Part shown: piece by piece, positions 1 to 6,437 of the stretch
How the letters are laid out: the number at the start of each line of letters is the position of its first letter
Position numbering within the stretch: the stretch's first letter is position 1
Source of the DNA: an uncultured Flavobacteriales bacterium
GTDB taxonomy: Bacteria > Bacteroidota > Bacteroidia > Flavobacteriales_E > Vicingaceae
Direction: 5' to 3'
DNA length: 6,863 bases
Assembly: GCA_913059105.1 (NCBI GenBank)
Contig: CAJXRL010000147.1
Location: 1-6,863, forward strand
Notes under the pieces: model-generated
The model's database searches: none
What the model was told of the DNA's origin: nothing
Seen by the model: only the letters and a program-made list of their open reading frames with translations
Translations under genes and position numbers: made by a program

Positions 1-42
1 CAGAGTAGATCGTCGGCAGCGTCAGATGTGTATAAGAGACAG
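1..42 (+). other. Illumina Nextera i5-side adapter (library artefact)
   Basis: Bases 2-9 read AGAGTAGA, which is the Nextera i5 index 504. Bases 10-23 are the read-1 adapter start TCGTCGGCAGCGTC, and 24-42 are the 19-base Tn5 mosaic end finishing AGAGACAG. This is not genomic DNA. It creates a false open reading frame from base 26 whose first residues are MCIRDS, a translation of the mosaic end seen often in contaminated databases. Native sequence begins at 43. Confidence 0.98.
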
Positions 43-1739
43 TAAAAGACCTGTGCATCAGTTTTGGGGCGCAGAAAACCATCAAGCACTTGTCGTATTC
101 TATTCAAGAGGGGGAGACGTTGGGTGTTGTTGGAGAGTCTGGTTCGGGAAAATCACTTACATCGCTTGCCATAATGGGACTATTGCACCCAGCCGCAAAA
201 GTAGATTCTGGAGAAATACTATTTCATCACAAAGGGCAAACTATTGATTTATTGAATCTGAAAGAGGATGAAATAAGAAAATTCCGTGGCAACGACATTG
301 CCATGATTTTTCAGGAACCAATGACTTCGTTAAACCCAGTTATCAAATGCGGAGAGCAAGTAGCCGAAGCGCTTCGATTACATAAAAAGCTTTCTAAAAA
401 AGAAGCACGGGTGCGCACTATTGAATTGTTCAAAGAGGTTCAACTACCACGACCAGATTCCATTTACGATACGTATCCTCATCAAATATCTGGAGGCCAA
501 AAGCAACGAGTTATGATTGCCATGGCGATGAGCTGTGAGCCCAAATTGCTGATCGCTGACGAACCCACTACCGCTTTAGACGTAACCGTACAAAAAACCA
601 TATTAGAGCTTATTAAAGCACTGAAAATAAAGCACAACATGAGTGTGATTTTTATTACTCATGATTTAGGAGTTGTTGCTGAAATCGCGAATAAGGTGGT
701 TGTTATGAAAAGTGGTGTAAAAGTGGAAAACGGGACTACTCAACAACTATTCGAAAACCCAAAACACCCTTATACTAAAGGTTTACTAGCTTGCCGACCA
801 CCCATTGAATTTAGAATGAGAAAGCTACCTATTGTTGAAGATTTTTTGACTTTAGACCAACCCGTTCACGACTTTATCAATCAACTAAAAATAACCAAAG
901 AAGAACAACAAGTTGAACTTGAAAAAGTGCTAAGGCAAGATAAGATTATAGAAGTCTCGAACTTGAACACCCACTTCCCAATACAAAAAGGCATTTTTAG
1001 GAAAACGGTGGGTTTTGTCAAAGCGGTAAACGAGGTTACTTTTCATGTGCACAAAGGAGAAACGCTCGGCTTAGTAGGAGAATCTGGTTGTGGGAAGACT
1101 ACGTTAGGTCGAAGTATTCTACGATTAATAGAGCCAACTAACGGAAGTGTGAAATACAATGGACAAGAATTAACGACTCTCAATGCTTCAGATATGCGAG
1201 TTAAACGGAAAGATTTACAAATCATTTTTCAAGATCCTTATTCTTCTTTAAACCCAAGAATGAAAATAGGCAAGGCAATTTTGGAGCCTATGCAAGTGCA
1301 CAAAATTGAGAGCAACAATACAATCAGAATAGAAAAGGTTATTGACTTGATGGAAACAGTTGGTCTTCAGGCCGATCAATTTAACCGTTATCCTCATGAA
1401 TTCTCTGGGGGTCAACGCCAGCGAGTTTGCATTGCTCGTGCTTTGGCTATGAACCCAAAATTTATCATTTGCGATGAATCTGTTTCTGCTCTAGATGTTT
1501 CGGTACAAGCCCAAGTATTGAATTTATTAAACGAATTGAAAGCAAAATTTTCATTTACTTACATTTTCATTTCACATGATTTATCAGTTGTAAAATACAT
1601 GAGCGACAGAATGATTGTGATGAAAGAAGGGCAAATTGAGGAAATGGGAATTGCCGAAGACATATACCGAAATCCACAATCTAAGTACACAGAAAGGTTG
1701 ATTGAAGCTATCCCCAGAGTAGATTTTAGCTTGGTCTAA
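43..1739 (+). CDS. Peptide/nickel-type ABC transporter, fused double ATP-binding protein (5'-truncated)
   Basis: Energises uptake of oligopeptides or similar solutes by hydrolysing ATP at the inner face of the membrane. The two nucleotide-binding domains (DppD-like then DppF-like) sit in one chain, as in GsiA or YejF. The frame is open to the contig edge: codons 45-89 read KDLCISLGAQ then KTIKH, the usual first beta strand of this family. The TTG at 90 is therefore internal, and only a few N-terminal residues are missing. Counting from that TTG, domain 1 has Walker A GESGSGKS (15-22), Q-loop FQEP (74-77), signature SGGQKQR (134-140), Walker B LLIADEP (153-159), H-loop His191 and an HPYT segment at 226-229. 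Domain 2 has Walker A GESGCGKT (330-337), FQDP (380-383), SGGQRQR (439-445), CDES (461-464) and His496. Both sites look active. Permease and binding-protein genes are not in the window, so the substrate is unknown. The stop overlaps the convergent gene by 14 bases. Confidence 0.93.
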
Positions 1740-3171
1740 ACTTCACAATATTGTTGGCCATATTTCCGAATATAAAATGATGGAATGGCAGCATAGATAA
1801 CCAATACATTCTTCCGAAAACCCCTCTAGGTCTGAAAGTAGCGGTCTGAACCATTTGCAATTTTCCGCCAATTGACTCTGTTTTTAACTCTAACCATGCT
1901 TCGCCTGGCAACTTCATTTCAGCAAAAAGTAATAACCTTCCTTCCTTTTTATCTGCCAAAATTACCCTCCAAAAATCCAACGAATCGCCAGTGAATATTT
2001 CTGTAGAACTTCTTCTTCCCCTTCTCAAACCAACTCCTCCGAACAGTTTATCTAAGTAACCACGAAGTTTCCACATCCAATTGCCATAATACCAACCACG
2101 ATGTCCCCCAATGGCCCAAATATTTGCTAATACTTTTTCTCTTTCTTCAGAGTTAATAACAACTGTTTTTCGATCAGTAAAAGTCCCATTCTCCGGAACT
2201 TGAACATAGTAATTAAACCCAAAGTCTTTCCCAAGTAATTCGGCGTCTGTCCAACTGCTAATAACTGTGTTTTGCTCTATTCTCTTAAAAGCTAATGATA
2301 CGTTCTTTTTGTACAACAATAATTCAATTGGAATAACTTCTTGAATGTTTCCAATCTTCACAACCACCTCGTTTTTCATACTGTCAACCAAATTCACAGC
2401 TAAATGATATGAAGTAGAAGTAACAAAATACAGCCAATAAGAGGATAGTTTCGGTGTCATTATTGGCACGGTACCAATCCATCTTTTAATTTCTCTAACC
2501 TCAGCAAACTGTAATAACATTTGTTTATAAGTAAGGACTTCCGGTCCTCCAATATCAAACGTTTGATCCAACACTTTTTGATTGTCGCAACATTGGATCA
2601 AATATTCAATTACATTTCGAATGCCAATAGGTTGACATTTAGTAGTTAGCCATTTAGGAGCAATCATTACCGGCAGTTTTTCTACTAAGTCCCTAATAAT
2701 TTCAAAAGATGCACTACCGGATCCAATAATAATCGCCGCTCGCAAAGTAGTTAACGAAATTTTCGATTGTTGAAGTATAACACCAGTTTTTTGACGTGAC
2801 TTTAAATGATCTGAGAGCTCATCATCATTACTAATCCCACTTAAATAAATGATTTGTCTTGTTGTCGTTTGATTAATATATTGAACAAAGTTTTCCGCTA
2901 ATTTTTCTTCCTTTTCGGAAAACCCCTTACCGCCGGAGGAAAGCGAATGCATCAAGAAATAGGCAACGTCAATATTTTGTGGCAAGATCTCTATCCCTGA
3001 TTTATTCAGAAAATCAACTTCTACAACTCGCACTGCCTGGGATTCCGGCGTTGACAATCGTATTGTATTTTTATTCCGCACACAAGCAACAACCTCATGA
3101 CCTTGCTGCAATAGCACAGGTAACAGTCGCCTTCCAATATAGCCATTCGCACCGGTCAATAAGATTCTCAT
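1726..3171 (-). CDS. NAD(P)-binding (YbjT-like atypical SDR) protein with C-terminal DUF2867 domain
   Basis: 481 residues from the ATG at 3171. The start MRILLTGANGYIGRRL is a Rossmann-fold opening with GxxGxxG at residues 7-13, followed by a VRVVEVDFL strand and a YLSGIS strand. This matches extended/atypical SDR proteins of the NmrA/YbjT kind. From about residue 300 to the end the sequence matches the DUF2867 pattern (W-rich GHRGWYYGNW, then SLDFWRV, FAEMKLPGEAWLEL and RPRGVFGRMYW). That domain is usually fused to such Rossmann domains in Bacteroidota and Actinobacteria. Substrate and reaction are unknown; NAD(P)H binding is likely. An upstream in-frame ATG at 3225 would add 18 residues (MHTFVLDGTSCCYLCFLT) that do not resemble a family N-terminus and would overlap the divergent gene, so I reject it. 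Divergent from the SRPBCC gene and convergent with the ABC gene. Such proteins often sit beside photolyase genes, so a role in the same light-stress set is an inference. Confidence 0.85.
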   Translation of the reverse strand: MRILLTGANGYIGRRLLPVLLQQGHEVVACVRNKNTIRLSTPESQAVRVVEVDFLNKSGIEILPQNIDVAYFLMHSLSSGGKGFSEKEEKLAENFVQYINQTTTRQIIYLSGISNDDELSDHLKSRQKTGVILQQSKISLTTLRAAIIIGSGSASFEIIRDLVEKLPVMIAPKWLTTKCQPIGIRNVIEYLIQCCDNQKVLDQTFDIGGPEVLTYKQMLLQFAEVREIKRWIGTVPIMTPKLSSYWLYFVTSTSYHLAVNLVDSMKNEVVVKIGNIQEVIPIELLLYKKNVSLAFKRIEQNTVISSWTDAELLGKDFGFNYYVQVPENGTFTDRKTVVINSEEREKVLANIWAIGGHRGWYYGNWMWKLRGYLDKLFGGVGLRRGRRSSTEIFTGDSLDFWRVILADKKEGRLLLFAEMKLPGEAWLELKTESIGGKLQMVQTATFRPRGVFGRMYWLSMLPFHHFIFGNMANNIVKFRPS

Positions 3172-3181
3172 AGTAAGAAAA

Positions 3182-3189
3182 CAAAGGTA
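3182..3189 (-). promoter_or_regulatory. Possible Bacteroidota -7 promoter element (TACCTTTG) of the DUF2867 gene
   Basis: On the minus strand the bases read TACCTTTG, an exact match to the Bacteroidota -7 consensus TAnnTTTG, ending 10 bases before the ATG at 3171. A TTTG that could serve as the -33 element lies at 3216-3213, but the spacer is 23 bases, a little longer than the usual 19-21. If used, transcription would start only a few bases before the ATG, giving a nearly leaderless message and excluding the ATG at 3225. Confidence 0.3.
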
Positions 3190-3197
3190 ACAACAGC

Positions 3198-3215
3198 TTG
3201 TTCCATCTAGAACAA
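3198..3215. promoter_or_regulatory. Inverted repeat TTGTTC-N6-GAACAA in divergent spacer, candidate operator
   Basis: A perfect 6-base inverted repeat with a 6-base centre (CATCTA) lies in the 48-base spacer between the DUF2867 gene and the SRPBCC gene, ending 4 bases before the SRPBCC ATG. One more symmetric pair (A3205/T3208) lies in the centre. The position would let one dimeric regulator act on both genes, and the right arm covers the candidate -33 TTTG of the leftward gene. No regulator is identified, and I did not find a second copy in the other spacers of the window. Confidence 0.4.
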
Positions 3216-3219
3216 AAGT

Positions 3220-3681
3220 ATGCATTGTTTAAGGCGAATTATTAAGCTTCCCATTTCTGTTGACAAGGCTTGGGACTTTTTTTCAGACCCAAAAAATTTA
3301 AAAGTGATAACTCCCGACAACTTGGGGTTCAACATCACCTCTGATTTTTTCAAAGACAAGATGTATGCAGGCCAAGTTATTACTTACAAAGTAAGTCCCA
3401 TGTTAGGTATAAAAATGAACTGGATGACCGAAATCACTCAGGTAAAGGACAAAGAGTATTTTATTGACGAGCAACGAGTTGGGCCTTATAAAATTTGGCA
3501 CCATCAACATCATTTTAAACCCATTGAGGGGGGAGTTGAAATGACTGACATTATTGACTACGTGGTCCCTCTAGGGTTCTTAGGCAGGCTAGTGGAGCCC
3601 ATCCTTGTTCGTGGGAAATTAAAAGAGATATTTGATTATAGGGAGATAAAAATGGATGAGTTGTTTGGTGTAATGCGTTAA
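3220..3681 (+). CDS. SRPBCC (START/Bet v1-like) ligand-binding protein
   Basis: 153 residues, cytoplasmic, with no signal peptide or membrane segment. The start MHCLRRIIKLPISVDKAWDF has the family opening in which a beta strand is followed by a helix carrying the AWDFFSDPKNL motif. It continues with ITPDNLGF, MYAGQVITYKV, NWMTEITQV, FIDEQRVGPYKIWHHQHHF and a C-terminal helix. This is the SRPBCC helix-grip fold, which binds a hydrophobic ligand in a central cavity. The ligand is not known, but this subtype is frequently encoded with photolyase, SDR and carotenoid genes. The ATG at 3220 is preferred because MHxLxR is the typical N-terminus. No Shine-Dalgarno is seen, only an A-rich stretch (AACAAAAGT). 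Its stop codon overlaps that of the convergent photolyase gene. Confidence 0.88.
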   Translation: MHCLRRIIKLPISVDKAWDFFSDPKNLKVITPDNLGFNITSDFFKDKMYAGQVITYKVSPMLGIKMNWMTEITQVKDKEYFIDEQRVGPYKIWHHQHHFKPIEGGVEMTDIIDYVVPLGFLGRLVEPILVRGKLKEIFDYREIKMDELFGVMR

Positions 3682-4985
3682 GAATTCGCCGCTTTTTTGA
3701 ATGCCGCAATCGCTCTTTCTCGAGCCATTTTATGTTCTACCATTTCTTTAGGGTAACGATCTGTTCCATAATCGGGCACCCATTTCCGAATGTACTGTCT
3801 GTCTTTATCGAATTTATCAATTTGAGTTGTTGGGTTAAAAACCCTAAAATATGGTTGAGCGTCAACTCCAGTTCCTGCAGACCATTGCCAGTTTCCATTG
3901 TTTGAGGACAAATCATAGTCCAATAGCTTTTCTGCGAAATAAGCTTCGCCCAGTTTCCAATCAATAAGTAAATGCTTGGTCAAAAAACTCGCCACCAGCA
4001 TTCGCACTCTGTTATGCATAAACCCAGTTTGGTTTAACTCTCGCATTCCAGCATCTACCAAAGGATAGCCAGTCTGACCAGTTTTCCATTTTTCAAACTC
4101 TTGTTCATTGTTACGCCACTCCATTCCATCGTATTTCGAGCTGTAATTATTTTCAACAACTCTTGGAAAATGGTGTAGAATAGTCATGAAAAACTCTCTC
4201 CAAATCAATTCTTTCAAATACGTGTTTTCTTCACTTTTACTCGCTTTTTTTGCCATTTTTCGAATACTCACAGTCCCGAATCGATAATGAAGCCCCAAGT
4301 GAGAAGTACTATCTTTTGCCGGAAAGTTTCTTTCATCAGCATACTTTTCAATCGTTTCCATTCTCAATTCCTTACCAGGAAGTTCAATTGCTGTTGGCTC
4401 AAAACCCATTTTCTGCAACGGAATTATTTCTTCAAAATATGATTGAACTAAATTATTAGATTCCATCGCAGAAGGGTATGACTCGAAGTCTTTTTCGGTG
4501 ACCTTTAATAGCCATCTTTTGCTGTATGGAGTGTACACCAAATAAGGTGTTCCGTTATCTTTTAGCACCTCATCGCTTTCAAAAATGACCTGATCTTTGT
4601 GAGTGACGAGTCGAACTTTATTTCCCAGAATATTTTCTATTTTTCGTTCTCTTGCCGTCGCATACGGCTCATAATCTCTGTTAGTATGCACTTCTTGAAC
4701 ATCAAATTGCTCAAGTAAGCTTTTAAAACTTTCATCGGGAGTTGAATAGAAGGTATGTAATCGGGCGCCTTTCGACCTAAGTTCCTTATTTATTTCACTC
4801 AATTCTTGGTGAATAAATGAAACTCGAGCGTCCTTTTTATCTGATAAGTCATTTAGAATATTTTGATCGAATATGAAAATTGGCAGAACAGGGAAATTAC
4901 TTTTTAAGGCATGATAAAGCCCTCGATTATCGTCCAATCGCAAGTCCCTTCTAAACCAGAAAATAGAAACCTTTTGTTTGCTCAT
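3678..4985 (-). CDS. phrB: Deoxyribodipyrimidine photolyase, class I CPD type
   Basis: 435 residues, full length. Repairs UV-induced cyclobutane pyrimidine dimers by light-driven electron transfer from reduced FAD. The N-terminal antenna domain starts VSIFWFRRDLRLDDN (6-20). The FAD domain holds the catalytic signature: ELIWREFF (259-266), GQTGYPLVDAGMREL (303-317), MHNRVRMLVASFL (323-335) and NNGNWQWSAGTG (362-373). The electron-transfer Trp triad is intact at W290, W343 and W366, aligning with E. coli W306, W359 and W382. N362 matches the flavin-contact Asn378, and E259, W262 and M329 match the CPD-binding Glu274, Trp277 and Met345. These favour a CPD photolyase over a (6-4) enzyme or cryptochrome. 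The E. coli folate-contact pair Asn108-Glu109 aligns with Tyr-Ala here, so the antenna cofactor may differ. The ATG overlaps the SDR stop in TAATG, indicating translational coupling in one operon. Confidence 0.95.
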   Translation of the reverse strand: MSKQKVSIFWFRRDLRLDDNRGLYHALKSNFPVLPIFIFDQNILNDLSDKKDARVSFIHQELSEINKELRSKGARLHTFYSTPDESFKSLLEQFDVQEVHTNRDYEPYATARERKIENILGNKVRLVTHKDQVIFESDEVLKDNGTPYLVYTPYSKRWLLKVTEKDFESYPSAMESNNLVQSYFEEIIPLQKMGFEPTAIELPGKELRMETIEKYADERNFPAKDSTSHLGLHYRFGTVSIRKMAKKASKSEENTYLKELIWREFFMTILHHFPRVVENNYSSKYDGMEWRNNEQEFEKWKTGQTGYPLVDAGMRELNQTGFMHNRVRMLVASFLTKHLLIDWKLGEAYFAEKLLDYDLSSNNGNWQWSAGTGVDAQPYFRVFNPTTQIDKFDKDRQYIRKWVPDYGTDRYPKEMVEHKMARERAIAAFKKAANS

Positions 4986-5674
4986 TATCGTAAACTTCCC
5001 ATTCCCCCATCAACAGAAATTACCTGGCCAGTCATCCAACGAGAATCATCTCCTATCAAAAATCTAGCTGTATTTGCCATGTCTTCTGCCGTTCCAATTG
5101 ATTTTAATGGATGTCGTTCTGCATTTACCTTCTTTTTATCGTCGCTAGACAATAATCGCTCTGCCAGAGGCGTATCGGTTAATGAAGGGGCAATAACGTT
5201 TACTCGTATTGTTGGAGCCAACTCTGCCGCTAAAGCCCTTCCTAATCCTTCAATGGCTCCCTTAGATGAGGCTACACTGGAATGAAAGCTTAACCCGGTT
5301 TGAACAGCTACTGTACTAAATAATACGATGCAAGCGCTTTCTGATTTCTTCAACGCTTTTAACGCCTGCTGAATTACTTTTACTGCACCGATATGGTTTA
5401 GCTTGAAGTCCGCTAAAAAGTCTTCTTCTTTTAATCTATGAAATGGCTTTAAGTTAATTGACCCAGGACAATACACAACGGCATCCAGTTGTTCTGGTAA
5501 CTCTAGTTGAAAATCTTCTAATACATCAACTTGCTGATACTGCACATTTGTTCCTGAAACCTTGCTTTCAGTTCTTGAAGCCAAATACAATTGGTTTGAG
5601 CCATCATTCAACTGAGAAGCTAACGCTTCTCCGATGCCTGAACTACCGCCAATAATTAAAATGTTTTTCCCCAT
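4985..5674 (-). CDS. Short-chain dehydrogenase/reductase-fold protein lacking the catalytic Tyr
   Basis: 229 residues from the ATG at 5674, where MGKNILIIGGSSGIGEAL gives the Rossmann cofactor motif GGSSGIG (residues 9-15) at the expected place. Further family features are Asp50 (VDVLED), CPGS in place of NNAG (69-72), Asn93, Ser120 (LFSTVAV), Lys138, IRVNVIAPSLTDTP (156-169) and the C-terminal GQVISVDGGMGS. In the YxxxK active-site motif the Tyr is Val134 (VASSK). The codon is GTA, not a Tyr codon, while Ser, Asn and Lys remain. The protein may bind NAD(P)H without classical oxidoreductase activity, or use another acid. An in-frame TTG at 5731 is an unlikely start because it precedes the fold by 19 unrelated residues. 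The gene directly precedes and is coupled to the photolyase. SDRs of this kind beside photolyase genes are common; their substrate is unknown to me. Confidence 0.88.
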   Translation of the reverse strand: MGKNILIIGGSSGIGEALASQLNDGSNQLYLASRTESKVSGTNVQYQQVDVLEDFQLELPEQLDAVVYCPGSINLKPFHRLKEEDFLADFKLNHIGAVKVIQQALKALKKSESACIVLFSTVAVQTGLSFHSSVASSKGAIEGLGRALAAELAPTIRVNVIAPSLTDTPLAERLLSSDDKKKVNAERHPLKSIGTAEDMANTARFLIGDDSRWMTGQVISVDGGMGSLR

Positions 5675-5685
5675 GGTTCTATTTT

Positions 5686-5693
5686 CAAATGTA
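5686..5693 (-). promoter_or_regulatory. Possible -7 element (TACATTTG) of the SDR-photolyase operon
   Basis: Minus-strand TACATTTG fits the Bacteroidota TAnnTTTG consensus and ends 11 bases before the SDR ATG, nearly the same spacing as the TACCTTTG before the DUF2867 gene. No TTTG is found at a proper -33 distance, so the call is weak. It matters because the operon now follows degraded crt genes and may need its own promoter. Confidence 0.25.
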
Positions 5694-5734
5694 ACAAAGT
5701 GGTTCAAATAATGTTTGAAAGGGGACTCCAAAAT

Positions 5735-5758
5735 AGATAAAAATATCCGCTTTTATCT
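5735..5758. repeat. AT-rich inverted repeat AGATAAAA-N8-TTTTATCT
   Basis: Perfect 8-base arms flank an 8-base centre (ATATCCGC), located 61 bases upstream of the SDR ATG and at the downstream end of the crtB remnant. The low GC content makes it a poor intrinsic terminator. It could be an operator, the remains of a weak transcription stop after crtB, or chance in AT-rich DNA. Confidence 0.3.
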
Positions 5759-5804
5759 TACATGTAACCCATCGCTAAAATGGCTTACTTCTTTCCATCT
5801 ACTA

Positions 5805-5830
5805 TTCGAATACATTTTTTCGAATACATT
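5805..5830. repeat. 12-base direct repeat, two copies 14 bases apart
   Basis: TTCGAATACATT occurs at 5805-5816 and again at 5819-5830, separated by TT. It lies just past the last recognisable crtB sequence (read on the minus strand), in DNA that no longer appears to be under coding constraint. It looks like a small slippage duplication in degenerating DNA. Only two copies exist. Confidence 0.7.
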
Positions 5831-5860
5831 CCGCTTTAAGTGCTTTGAACCCCTCTTATG

Positions 5861-6089
5861 AGTTCTGCCATTGTGGTCAAAGTCGTACGCTACTCCTTGT
5901 AAAATTTTTATTTTTTCAAAAACTGACTTCAACTGTTGTGCAGGTTATTTCAGTCTTTAATGCTGGGCTTCATCCTCTTCAAAAACTCGTGCAACAAATT
6001 TTTTTGTCTTGCTGATGAAAGGTGTCTACAACCTCATTTGCCAAACGCACAAAACCTTAAAATGATATAAATTGGTTCGTGAATTTCTT
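5861..6089 (-). pseudogene. crtB: Decayed phytoene synthase (crtB) remnant
   Basis: No intact gene, but minus-strand translation gives three collinear CrtB-like blocks in three frames. Block 1 (6089-6003) reads KKFTNQFISF, a stop, then GFVRLANEVVDTFHQQDK; it matches the family pattern KKFxxPIYxIYGFVRLADEIVDxFH with the Tyr codon turned into TAA. Block 2 (from 6000) reads NLLHEFLKRMKPSIKD and continues block 1 if one A is restored to the 7-A run at 6005-5999. Block 3 (about 5929-5861) reads LKSVFEKIKILQGVAYDF then DHNGRT, matching SAFQKVNFLRDxxxDxxxLGRT. Some 80-90 residues between blocks 2 and 3 are missing, as are both ends. The first Asp of DExxD is Asn (NEVVD) and the Asp of LRD is Gly, so the metal-diphosphate sites are lost. 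Working CrtB condenses two geranylgeranyl diphosphates to phytoene. The family match is from memory, not a search; the rest of 5732-6142 shows nothing I can name. Confidence 0.75.
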
Positions 6090-6142
6090 TCACTTACACA
6101 ATAACAACTATTAATTGAGGTAACATAACAGTGGTAACTACT

Positions 6143-6391
6143 TCACTTAAATGCATGATAATCTCCTTTAAAATCTTCATGTGCACAGGACGGCTTGTAG
6201 ATAACGTGCTCTCTAATGTTTTGATTAGTCAGAGTCTCTAATCGATCCATGGCCATGTGATAATACTTTTCTCTAGTTTCTTCATCATCTATTAAATCAG
6301 GAGCAACCGGAACTAAAATAAATACATCCTCTTGTCCTGCGGGCACGACAGAATAATCAGTTATTGAAGGCACGCAAACCTAAAAAAGTGG
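6143..6391 (-). pseudogene. crtI: Phytoene desaturase (crtI) internal fragment, pseudogene
   Basis: An open stretch of 76 codons from a GTG at 6373 reads PSITDYSVVPAGQEDVFILV, then PVAPDLIDDEETREKYY, and ends AHEDFKGDYHAFK followed by TGA. This matches the region of Bacteroidota CrtI at about three quarters of its length (VPSxTDxxVAPxGxENxFxLxPVAP, IREKYF, VYKKSYAxxDFxxDYNAFKGNAYGLANTL). Upstream, the same frame gives PLF, a TAG stop, then VCVPS: the stop sits where the family has Tyr (FYVxVPS). The FAD-binding N-terminal two thirds are absent, since only 46 bases separate the fragment from the sigma gene. The C-terminal NAYGLANTL and GPGxPPS blocks are also gone, and TGA stands where the Gly codon of FKGNAYG would be. 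CrtI converts phytoene to lycopene; this piece cannot. The fragment's own frame is still clean, suggesting recent loss. A new 76-residue protein is possible but unlikely. Confidence 0.8.
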
Positions 6392-6437
6392 AATAGTGGC
6401 CCCTTGCAGGTTGTCGTATCTCTCAACGGCATGTTGA

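Noticed and set aside
90..92. TTG as start of the ABC ATPase
   Set aside because: The frame continues upstream to the contig edge with family-like residues (KDLCISLGAQ), so this Leu codon is internal.
26..247. 73-codon open frame starting MCIRDS
   Set aside because: It starts inside the adapter and overlaps the well-supported ABC ATPase frame; MCIRDS is translated mosaic end.
3172..3225. Upstream ATG at 3225 for the DUF2867 gene
   Set aside because: It exists because ATGCAT at 3220-3225 is palindromic and shared with the opposite gene's start. The extra residues do not fit the family and would cover the promoter spacer.
4911..5285. Plus-strand open frame of 124 codons opposite the SDR and photolyase starts
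   Set aside because: It is antisense to two strongly supported genes and has no recognisable family features.
5675..5731. N-terminal extension of the SDR from TTG at 5731
   Set aside because: The added 19 residues are not SDR-like; the Rossmann fold begins directly after the ATG at 5674.
5993..6006. ACAAA-TTTT-TTTGT hairpin with T-run as an intrinsic terminator
   Set aside because: The stem is only A/T-rich, 5 bases long and without GC pairs; it coincides with the A-run inside the crtB remnant and is explained by that coding history.
6143..6373. Independent 76-residue small protein
   Set aside because: It lines up with an internal block of CrtI, starts at a GTG that is an internal Val of that family, and has no promoter or ribosome site of its own; better explained as a gene fragment.
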